From positions 1 to 6,342 of the forward strand of contig JAJFGM010000218.1 of NCBI GenBank assembly GCA_021776145.1: a stretch of DNA of 6,342 nucleotides. The letters run 5' to 3'. This document shows, piece after piece, positions 1 to 5,330 of this stretch. Position numbers and translations under genes: made by a program. The DNA comes from Kiloniellaceae bacterium. Lineage in GTDB: Bacteria; Pseudomonadota; Alphaproteobacteria; Kiloniellales; Kiloniellaceae. Positions within the stretch are counted from its first letter, which is position 1. Each line of letters begins with the position of its first letter. Below the pieces are notes generated by a model, which was given only the letters and a program-made list of their open reading frames with translations, was not told the DNA's origin and searched no databases.

Positions 1-251
1 CGGAAGGTGCAGGGGACCCAAACGGCGCCAAGCTTGAATGCGGCCCAGAGGCTCTCGAAGAGCTGGTTTGAATTTCGCGCCTGCACCAGGATGCGATCGC
101 CCTTGCCGATGCCTCGCGCCTGCAGACCGGCAACCAGGGCATCCACGCGCGCGTTCAGCTGCGACCAGCTCCATCTTGCCTCGCCCCAAACCAGTGCCGT
201 CGCCTGCGGCAGTCGGCGCGCGGTTTCGGTCAGCAAATGACCGAGATTCAT
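1..251 (-). CDS. Acyl-CoA synthetase (AMP-forming), N-terminal part, cut by window edge
   Basis: Translation from the ATG at 251 gives 83 complete codons that run off the left edge without a stop. The protein starts MNLGHLLTETARRLP and shows the usual N-terminal layout of AMP-dependent acyl-CoA ligases: a short helix, the strand ATALVWGEARWSWSQLNARV (18-37), then GIGKGDRILVQARNSN (47-62) and AAFKLGAVWVPCTFR (70-84), matching the family's 'lGaVwVPtNFR' pattern. The AMP-binding P-loop and adenylation motifs lie outside the window. Such enzymes activate a carboxylic acid with ATP and CoA; medium- or long-chain fatty acids are likely, but the substrate cannot be read here. The ATG overlaps the stop of the PhyH gene in an ATGA quartet, with no clear Shine-Dalgarno sequence directly upstream, so translation is probably coupled. 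Family assignment is strong; the substrate is unknown. Confidence 0.87.
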   Translation of the reverse strand, partial: MNLGHLLTETARRLPQATALVWGEARWSWSQLNARVDALVAGLQARGIGKGDRILVQARNSNQLFESLWAAFKLGAVWVPCTF

Positions 252-1087
252 GACGTTGCCCAAGCCTGTGCCCCCTTGCTCCAGAACGGCCGGTATACCT
301 CGGCGAAGTGGGTAAAAAAAGTACGCGCCTGCGGCGTCATTTCGGCCAGCAATTCGGCATCTTCAAAACAGGTCGGTGGTGGTGGCGCGGCGGCGCAGGC
401 TTCGCCCCACTGGTAGATGCAATCGAAGGTCCGCCGCGGCGTCTGTGCATCGTAAGTCCCCTGGTGTAGGCCCCAGGCATGGAAAAGCACGGCATCACCG
501 GCCTTGAGCGGCAGGGCGCGGGCACCAGGCATCTCGCCACGACTCCGCTGCCGCTTGTCCGCCGCCTTGCGGATGGCCCGTTCCTCGGCGCTGTCGCGGC
601 GCCGGTGCGAGCCCGGCACATAGGAAAGTGCAGCATCGTCGATAAAGGCGACGTGTAGGTGCACGCCGGCGAAAGACGCCACGATTCGCTGCTCCGAAGC
701 GTCGTCTTCAGCCAGGAACTGGCAGTCACGGTGCCAGATGCCGCGCCAGCAGCCCTTGATCGGCTCGGCGAAGTACTGCGTGTTGTTGAAGAGAATGGGT
801 TGGCCCGACAGATGCCTCAAGAGCGCGAGAAGACGCGGCTCGGCGACCCATTCGCACAGTCTCAGCAAACCCTCGCGATCGTCGCGCCAATAGATCGGAT
901 CGGTCAGCCACGCCATGTTGGTCACAGAGTCGCGGCGAGGATCGGCGCTCCGCCACATCGCGAGAGCCCTGTCGCACAGCGTCCGGTAACGCGACACCTC
1001 GGCATCCGAAAGATAACCCGGCAATACAAGGTAGCCGTCCCGTTCCCAGGCCGGCTTGGCCGCTGTCAGATCCCAGGTGCCCGCCAT
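248..1087 (-). CDS. Phytanoyl-CoA dioxygenase (PhyH) family Fe(II)/2-oxoglutarate oxygenase
   Basis: This 279-residue protein has the usual length and motifs of the PhyH family, cytosolic iron/2-oxoglutarate oxygenases that hydroxylate CoA esters or small molecules. The N terminus has the family phrase WERDGYLVLPGYLSDAEV (14-31). The iron ligands are probably H119 and D121 (WHRDCQF) and H208 in GLHQGTY; R218 or R219 in TPRRTF is placed to bind the 2-oxoglutarate carboxylate. YVPGSHRR (156-163) is a further PhyH signature, followed by a charged stretch (162-184) and MPGARALPLKAGDAVLFHAW. No signal peptide or membrane segment is seen. It starts 18 bases after the thiolase stop with only a weak ribosome site, and its TGA overlaps the acyl-CoA ligase ATG, so the three are probably one transcript. 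Hydroxylation of an acyl-CoA made by the ligase is an inference; many bacterial PhyH proteins instead act on secondary metabolites. Confidence 0.86.
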   Translation of the reverse strand: MAGTWDLTAAKPAWERDGYLVLPGYLSDAEVSRYRTLCDRALAMWRSADPRRDSVTNMAWLTDPIYWRDDREGLLRLCEWVAEPRLLALLRHLSGQPILFNNTQYFAEPIKGCWRGIWHRDCQFLAEDDASEQRIVASFAGVHLHVAFIDDAALSYVPGSHRRRDSAEERAIRKAADKRQRSRGEMPGARALPLKAGDAVLFHAWGLHQGTYDAQTPRRTFDCIYQWGEACAAAPPPPTCFEDAELLAEMTPQARTFFTHFAEVYRPFWSKGAQAWATS

Positions 1088-1105
1088 GCCGAGGCTTGCT
1101 ATGCC

Positions 1106-2272
1106 CTAACGCAAGGGTTCCAAAATTGAGACGTAATTGGCCACGGCAGCGCCGCCCATATTGAAGATGCCCGCCAATTTGGCATCGGCCACCTGCATGT
1201 CGCCCGCGCTCGCTGTCAGCTGCATCGAGGCCATGACATGCATGGATACGCCCGTGGCGCCGATCGGGTGGCCCTTGGACTTCAGCCCGCCCGAGGGATT
1301 GACCGGCAGTTTGCCGTCTTTGGTGGTCCAGCCTTCGGCAATCGCCCGCGCGCCCTGCCCGCGCGGCGTCAGACCCATGGCCTCGTATTCAAGCAGCTCG
1401 GCTATGGTGAAGCAGTCGTGGGTTTCGACCAACGACAGATCCTCCAGACCGAGACGCGCGTCCGCCAGGGCCCGCTTCCAGGCCACCTCGCAGCCCTCGA
1501 AAAGCGTGATATCGCGTTTGCTCATCGGCAGGTAGTCGTTGACCTGCTGGGCGCTGCGGAAAATCACGGCCTTGGACAGGGTCAGGGCGGTCTCGACATC
1601 GGCCAGGACGCAAGCCGCGGCGCCGTCCGAAACCAACGAACAGTCCGTGCGTTTCAGCGGTCCGGCGACCAATGGGTTCTTGTCGGAGACTTCGCGGCAG
1701 AACTCGTAGCCCAGGTCCTTGCGCAGCTGAGCATAGGGATTGGCCACACCGTTCTTGTGGTTCTTGGCGGCGATGCGCGCCAGGGCGTCACTTTGGTCGC
1801 CGTGCTTTTGGTAATACTGCTGCGCGATCAAACCGAAGACGCCGGCAAAGCCGCCTTCGATCTCGCCATCCTCCTTCAGGTAGGAAGCCTTCAGCAGGAT
1901 ACCACCGATCTCCGGCCCCGGCAGCCCGGTCATCTTTTCGACGCCGACGACCAGAACGATACGGGCCCGCTTGGCCTCGATCGCCTTGATACCCTGATGA
2001 ATGGCGGCCGAGCCCGTGGCACAGGCATTTTCAACCCGCGTTGCCGGTTTGAAACGCAACCGCTCGTCGGCCTGCAACACCAATGAGGCGGGAAAGGCCT
2101 GTGACGAAAAACCCTCGTTGAAATGCCCGACGAGGATCTCGTCGACGTCGTCCGGACCGACGCCTGCATCCTTCAGCGCCTCGGCGGCCACCGAGACGAT
2201 CAGTGATTCGACGTCTTCTGTCGCGTGTTTGCCAAAGGGACCATGGCTCCAGCCGACAATGCAGGCGGTCAT
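1106..2272 (-). CDS. SCP2-type thiolase (acetyl-CoA acyltransferase family)
   Basis: This 388-residue thiolase should use CoA to cleave a 3-ketoacyl-CoA, or run the reverse condensation. The nucleophile is C84 in ENACATGSAA (81-90). The second catalytic loop reads HDCF (285-288), the third SKGHPIGATG (332-341), and the C-terminal loop is NMGGAAVANY (371-380). HDCF in place of NEAF, and a C-terminal loop without the classical CxG cysteine, identify the SCP2/SCPx-like branch, where the HDCF cysteine is thought to replace it as acid/base. An ORF extends upstream to an ATG at 2368, but those 32 residues do not look like thiolase and would cover the promoter region. The ATG at 2272 starts the typical MTACIVGWSHGPFGK and has GGAG eight bases upstream. 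It is the first gene of a probable operon with PhyH and the acyl-CoA ligase. No lipid-transfer SCP2 domain or DUF35-type partner is present here. Substrate unknown. Confidence 0.9.
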   Translation of the reverse strand: MTACIVGWSHGPFGKHATEDVESLIVSVAAEALKDAGVGPDDVDEILVGHFNEGFSSQAFPASLVLQADERLRFKPATRVENACATGSAAIHQGIKAIEAKRARIVLVVGVEKMTGLPGPEIGGILLKASYLKEDGEIEGGFAGVFGLIAQQYYQKHGDQSDALARIAAKNHKNGVANPYAQLRKDLGYEFCREVSDKNPLVAGPLKRTDCSLVSDGAAACVLADVETALTLSKAVIFRSAQQVNDYLPMSKRDITLFEGCEVAWKRALADARLGLEDLSLVETHDCFTIAELLEYEAMGLTPRGQGARAIAEGWTTKDGKLPVNPSGGLKSKGHPIGATGVSMHVMASMQLTASAGDMQVADAKLAGIFNMGGAAVANYVSILEPLR

Positions 2273-2280
2273 GCGCGTTT

Positions 2281-2284
2281 CTCC
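2281..2284 (-). promoter_or_regulatory. Ribosome binding site of the thiolase gene
   Basis: GGAG reads on the minus strand with eight bases between it and the ATG at 2272. It decides the start: the longer ORF opening at 2368 has no comparable site and no thiolase-like sequence in its extra 32 codons. Confidence 0.65.
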
Positions 2285-2305
2285 GGGGTTAGGTTCCAGC
2301 GGCCG

Positions 2306-2334
2306 AAGATAGCAAGATGGTGCAGCGCACACAA
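2306..2334 (-). promoter_or_regulatory. Putative sigma70-type promoter of the thiolase-PhyH-ligase operon
   Basis: On the minus strand TTGTGT (2334-2329) is followed after exactly 17 bases by TATCTT (2311-2306). TTG in the -35 element and TAT..T in the -10 element fit the consensus at the important positions. The predicted transcript start near 2299 would give a leader of about 27 bases containing the ribosome site. The match is moderate (3 of 6 and 4 of 6), so this rests mainly on spacing and location in a gene-free gap. Confidence 0.42.
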
Positions 2335-2338
2335 CGTG

Positions 2339-2366
2339 GCGCCCGTTTGCGCCCGAATTTGCGCCC
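2339..2366 (-). repeat. Three GGGCGC direct repeats just upstream of the promoter
   Basis: On the minus strand GGGCGC occurs at 2366-2361, 2354-2349 and 2344-2339, the first two each followed by AAA. The repeat starts are 12 and 10 bases apart, about one helical turn, so all three would face the same side of the DNA. The array ends five bases before the proposed -35 element, a position typical of activator sites. It lies outside any accepted gene. No regulator family can be named from this motif, and GC-rich hexamers recur by chance in such genomes. Confidence 0.4.
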
Positions 2367-2411
2367 AAACAGGCCCGCTAATCCCCGCGAAAACCGGGAC
2401 AAGTAACTCGC

Positions 2412-3368
2412 TCATGCCCGGTCGCGATGCAAAACGCCGGATAAACAGCCGATTGCGCCGGCCGCCTTGGCCAGTTCGCCGGCCGCGACGGCAACGCATT
2501 CGATGCCCAGCGCCTCATAGAACGCCTGGGTATCGGGGTTGCCGGCGACCATGAGGATCTTGCGCGGCCCCAGGGTGACAAAATTGAAAGCCCGGTTCTG
2601 GCTGGCTTCGTCTTCCTGCGGCAGGAAAGCAACTTTATAGCCACAGGCGCGCAGGGTTTCGACAGCGGCAAAGGGAGTTCGCCGTGGCCAGGCGATCGCC
2701 AGATCGCGGTCGGCGAACCGCAGCATGCCCATCAGGTGCATGGTTCCGAAGGGCATGTCGACCACCGTCGCCTCGACGTCCATCTCGCGCAGCGCCGCCG
2801 CCACCTGTTCGGCGCCTTCACAGTTGGTACGCAGGCCACGGCCGATCAGCACACGGCGCGGCGTGACCCACAGGGCATCGGCGCCTTCAAAAGTCGCGCG
2901 GCCACGCAGACTGCGGAGAATCGGCATACCAAGGTCGGCGACCCGGCGCGCGACCTGGCGCTCTTCGCCCGCGCGCACGGTAGAGGCTGGGCGCGCCAGA
3001 ATGGCACCCTCGGGCGTCATGAAGATCAGGTCGGCGACGAACATCTGATTGGGGCTCGCCGCACCCTCCGGTTCCACCAAATGAACCGTAACGCCGGCCT
3101 GGCGATAGGCGTCGGCTATACCGTCGTGTTCGGCCTGCGCCCGCGTCAGATCGAGCGGCGCCAACATTTGGACGGCGTCGAAATCAACACTGGCCGCCAA
3201 TTCGCGGCCGGGGCGATGCAACAGCACCGACCGCAGTGGCGCGGTTTCGCTGTCGATGCCGCAATTGGCCCAGACGCCGCCGATTTCATCGCGATGCCGT
3301 GTCTCACGCGCCGACCAGCCGTCTCCGCCGTAAGCGGCGGCACCGAAAGTACTTTTCATTCCTGTCAT
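2412..3368 (-). CDS. Arginine deiminase / dimethylargininase-family hydrolase
   Basis: A 318-residue member of the guanidine-modifying superfamily (arginine deiminase, DDAH, amidinotransferases), which attacks the guanidinium carbon of arginine-like substrates through a cysteine. Core landmarks in order: APLRSVLLHRPG (43-54), PNQMFVADLIF (106-116) with D113, FEGADALW (160-167) with E161 and D164, MHLMGML (210-216) with catalytic H211, NFVTLGPRKILM (262-273), and AIGCLSGVLHRD (305-316) with nucleophile C308. The HxD of arginine deiminases, whose Asp holds the guanidinium, reads HLM here, closer to the HLK of DDAH; a dimethylarginine-like or other substituted guanidine is therefore more likely than free arginine, but this is inference. 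The first 30 or so residues precede the family core. The ATG at 3368 has a weak GGAAA site 11 bases upstream; the ATG at 3359 has AGGA directly abutting it. It lies 23 bases after the cyclic amidohydrolase, so they probably share a transcript. Confidence 0.82.
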   Translation of the reverse strand: MTGMKSTFGAAAYGGDGWSARETRHRDEIGGVWANCGIDSETAPLRSVLLHRPGRELAASVDFDAVQMLAPLDLTRAQAEHDGIADAYRQAGVTVHLVEPEGAASPNQMFVADLIFMTPEGAILARPASTVRAGEERQVARRVADLGMPILRSLRGRATFEGADALWVTPRRVLIGRGLRTNCEGAEQVAAALREMDVEATVVDMPFGTMHLMGMLRFADRDLAIAWPRRTPFAAVETLRACGYKVAFLPQEDEASQNRAFNFVTLGPRKILMVAGNPDTQAFYEALGIECVAVAAGELAKAAGAIGCLSGVLHRDRA

Positions 3369-3391
3369 CGGTTATTTTTTCCGACATGTGC

Positions 3392-4723
3392 TCAAAGAGT
3401 ATCCTGGAATCGCACTGGCTCTCCGCGCGCGCGATCCAACAGCTGGCCATCGCGCATGACAATATTGCCACGGACAATCGTCGCCATCGGCCAACCGGTG
3501 ACTATGCGCCCCTCGAAGGGCGACCAGCCGCATTTCGCAGCAAGCCATTTCGCGGTGATCTCGCGCTTGGCATTGAGGTCGACGACGGAAAAGTCGGCGT
3601 CGTAGCCGACGGCGATCCGCCCCTTGCAGGCGATATCGTATATGCGCTGCGGGCCCGCCGACGTTAGATCGACAAGGCGTGGCAGGCTGAGACGCCCGAA
3701 ATGCAGATGGTCAAGCAGCAGGGGCAGCAGCGTTTGCACACCGGGCATGCCCGATGGCGAGTTCGGATAGGTGCGGTCTTTCTCCTCGCGTGTGTGCGGG
3801 GCATGATCCGAGCCGACGACATCGACGATGCCAAGGCGGACAGCCTCCCAAAGCGCGTCAAGATGGCGGGCTTCGCGGATCGGCGGATTCATCTGCGCCA
3901 TGGTGCCGAAGCGTTCGTAGCAGTCCGGGGCGCTCAGCGTCAGGTGCTGCGGCGTCGCTTCTACCGTCGCAATATCCTTGTTGGCGGCAAGCAGCGGCAA
4001 CTCGTTGGCGGTGCTGACGTGCAGGACATGGATACGGCGGTGCGCCTGTCGCGCCAGTTCGAGGATGCGTTCGGTGGCCCGCATTGCCGTTTCTTCGTCG
4101 CGCCACATCGGATGCATCGAGACATCCGCGCCGCCGCGTACCAGATCGAATCGCTCGCGCAGGCGATCTTCGTCTTCCGCATGGATCGCAACGCGTCGGT
4201 GACCGTGCCGCAAGACTTCCAACAGAACCGCATCGTCTTTGACCAGAAGATCGCCCGTCGAGGAGCCCATGAAGACCTTGATGCCGGCGCAACCGGGTTG
4301 GCGCTCGATATGCTCGACGTCTTCGACGTTTTCGTTTGTCGCACCGGCAAAAAACGCGAAGTCGGTCCAGGCGCGATTGCGCGCCCGCGCCAACTTGTTC
4401 TCGAGAGTTCGGATCGTGGTTGTGTTCGGCTGCGTATTCGGCATTTCGAAGATTGCCGTCACACCGCCCAATGCCGCCGCAGCGGTGCCGGTCTCCAGAT
4501 CTTCTTTGTATTCGAAACCGGGTTCGCGAAAATGCACCTGAGTGTCGATGACGCCGGGCAAAACCGTCAATCCCGCGGCATCGAAAACCTCCTTGCCGCG
4601 CCCGGCGTCGAGCTTGCCCAGGTCGGTGATCCAGGTGCCCTTCACGCCAACGTCGCAATCGACCAGGCCGGACGGCGTGAAAACGCTGCCTCCCTTGATG
4701 ATCAGGTCGTATTTCTCTGCCAA
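3392..4723 (-). CDS. Dihydroorotase/allantoinase-type cyclic amidohydrolase
   Basis: A 443-residue amidohydrolase-superfamily enzyme of normal length that should open or close a cyclic amide such as dihydroorotate, allantoin or a hydantoin. It has the N-terminal beta-sandwich start (DLIIKGGSVFTPSG, 6-19), then GVIDTQVHFREPGF (57-70), MPNTQPNTTT (94-103), GIKVFMGSSTG (147-157) with K149 as the likely carboxylated lysine, AIHAEDED (179-186) with H181, VLHVSTANE (233-241) with H235, and GSDHAPH (304-310) with D306. The first metal-site histidine of HxH is Q62; H64 is kept. R66 and N96 fit dihydroorotase-type substrate contacts. No pyrB or other pyrimidine gene is adjacent, and the neighbour is a deiminase-family hydrolase, so a role in ureide or hydantoin catabolism is as plausible as pyrimidine synthesis. 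Automatic annotation would probably say dihydroorotase. The start is TTG because an in-frame TGA stands 12 bases upstream of it. Confidence 0.86.
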   Translation of the reverse strand: MAEKYDLIIKGGSVFTPSGLVDCDVGVKGTWITDLGKLDAGRGKEVFDAAGLTVLPGVIDTQVHFREPGFEYKEDLETGTAAAALGGVTAIFEMPNTQPNTTTIRTLENKLARARNRAWTDFAFFAGATNENVEDVEHIERQPGCAGIKVFMGSSTGDLLVKDDAVLLEVLRHGHRRVAIHAEDEDRLRERFDLVRGGADVSMHPMWRDEETAMRATERILELARQAHRRIHVLHVSTANELPLLAANKDIATVEATPQHLTLSAPDCYERFGTMAQMNPPIREARHLDALWEAVRLGIVDVVGSDHAPHTREEKDRTYPNSPSGMPGVQTLLPLLLDHLHFGRLSLPRLVDLTSAGPQRIYDIACKGRIAVGYDADFSVVDLNAKREITAKWLAAKCGWSPFEGRIVTGWPMATIVRGNIVMRDGQLLDRARGEPVRFQDTL

Positions 4724-4730
4724 TCTCCCA

Positions 4731-4736
4731 CCCCCT
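4731..4736 (-). promoter_or_regulatory. Ribosome binding site supporting the TTG start of the cyclic amidohydrolase
   Basis: AGGGGG on the minus strand lies seven bases before the TTG at 4723. With the in-frame TGA at 4738-4736 it excludes any upstream start, and the first translated residues (MAEKYDLIIKGG) already match the family's N terminus. Confidence 0.6.
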
Positions 4737-4799
4737 CATAGCCTGTCGTCGAGGAGCCGAACTGCGCGCCAGGACCAGACAGTCGCGTCGCCTCCTCCA

Positions 4800-4817
4800 C
4801 TCGACCCTCGCTCGACC
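4800..4817 (-). repeat. Short direct repeat GGTCGAG, two copies one helical turn apart
   Basis: GGTCGAG occurs on the minus strand at 4817-4811 and 4806-4800, starts 11 bases apart, in the gap before the cyclic amidohydrolase gene. This could be an operator, but no convincing -35/-10 pair follows it, and a seven-base repeat may be chance. Confidence 0.25.
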
Positions 4818-4822
4818 GAAAC

Positions 4823-4848
4823 CCAACGGCGTTCGCTTCCGGCGTCGG
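4823..4848 (-). terminator. Weak terminator-like hairpin after the GNAT gene
   Basis: Three to five bases past the GNAT stop the minus strand can fold CCGACG against CGTTGG (six pairs, one G-U), then a C-C mismatch and two more pairs around an eight-base loop. It is followed only by GTTTCGG, so the U-tract needed for a standard intrinsic terminator is poor. It may slow or end the glycosyltransferase-acetyltransferase transcript, or be fortuitous. Confidence 0.28.
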
Positions 4849-4850
4849 GC

Positions 4851-5330
4851 TCATGTCAGCTCCTTGGTTAGGTAAACCCGATCATAACCCGCCTCACGGC
4901 GGCGGTCTTCCACATCAAACCCCAAGCGCCGATAAAACGCGAGGTTCTCGTGCATCAACGCGTTGGTATAGAGACATAAGCGCGCAAAACCGCCAGTCTC
5001 AGCTGCCTCACTGGCGTAGCCCAGCAGCCGGCGACCGATACCGCGGCCCTGAAACGAGGGTTCGACCGCCACGTTTTCAATGTGCAAATGATCCGGGTCG
5101 CCCTCCGGCCGCGGCATCATGACCAGGAGGCCGGCAGGACGACCCTGGCAATCCTGGCAATGAACTTGGCCAGCGGAGACAAGGGCTGCGTAGTCCGCCA
5201 ACATGGGCGCTGGCCTTTTGTCCATGCGCGGTAGATAGATTCGGTAGGCGGACTCGACCAGCGCCAGCAACGCTGGCACGTCTTGCGCCGTGGCCCGGCG
5301 GACAGGCGGCAGGTCGGCCGGTTCCGTCAT
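4851..5330 (-). CDS. GNAT-family N-acetyltransferase
   Basis: A 159-residue single-domain GNAT protein that should transfer an acetyl group from acetyl-CoA to an amine. The order of elements is typical: RRATAQDVPALLALVESAY (11-29) at the N terminus, LHIENVAVEPSFQGRGIGRRL (82-102) holding the acetyl-CoA pyrophosphate loop QGRGIG (94-99), LCLYTNALMHENLAFYRRLGF (118-138) with the common N-x-x-A-x-x-F-Y-x-x-x-G-F end motif, and a short C-terminal strand (VYLTKEL). No substrate can be inferred. The ATG at 5330 overlaps the glycosyltransferase stop by ATGA. A perfect AGGAGG lies only one base before the ATG, which is too close for ordinary initiation, and an in-frame TGA nine bases upstream blocks any earlier start, so re-initiation by ribosomes finishing the upstream gene is likely. 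It may modify a sugar or be unrelated to its partner. Confidence 0.85.
   Translation of the reverse strand: MTEPADLPPVRRATAQDVPALLALVESAYRIYLPRMDKRPAPMLADYAALVSAGQVHCQDCQGRPAGLLVMMPRPEGDPDHLHIENVAVEPSFQGRGIGRRLLGYASEAAETGGFARLCLYTNALMHENLAFYRRLGFDVEDRRREAGYDRVYLTKELT

Noticed and set aside
1238..2086. Long plus-strand ORF of 282 codons opposite the thiolase
   Set aside because: It is fully antisense to a clear thiolase with intact motifs, its protein has no recognisable domain, and long antisense frames are expected in GC-rich coding DNA.
2273..2368. 32-codon N-terminal extension of the thiolase to an ATG at 2368
   Set aside because: The added residues are not thiolase-like, and GGAG is correctly spaced before the ATG at 2272; the extension covers the proposed promoter.
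2372..2400. Small hairpin (TCCCG/CGGGG) after the deiminase-family gene as a terminator
   Set aside because: Only five pairs including a wobble, and no T-run follows on the minus strand.
2736..3605. Plus-strand ORF of 289 codons across the deiminase-family gene and the end of the amidohydrolase
   Set aside because: It is antisense to two supported genes, crosses their junction, and has no domain-like sequence.
3701..4741. Plus-strand ORF of 346 codons opposite the cyclic amidohydrolase
   Set aside because: It mirrors the codon pattern of the real gene, and its protein shows no known motif.
4724..4780. TATGAG near 4739 as a -10 element for the amidohydrolase
   Set aside because: It would overlap the ribosome site, leaving almost no leader, and no usable -35 lies 16-18 bases upstream.
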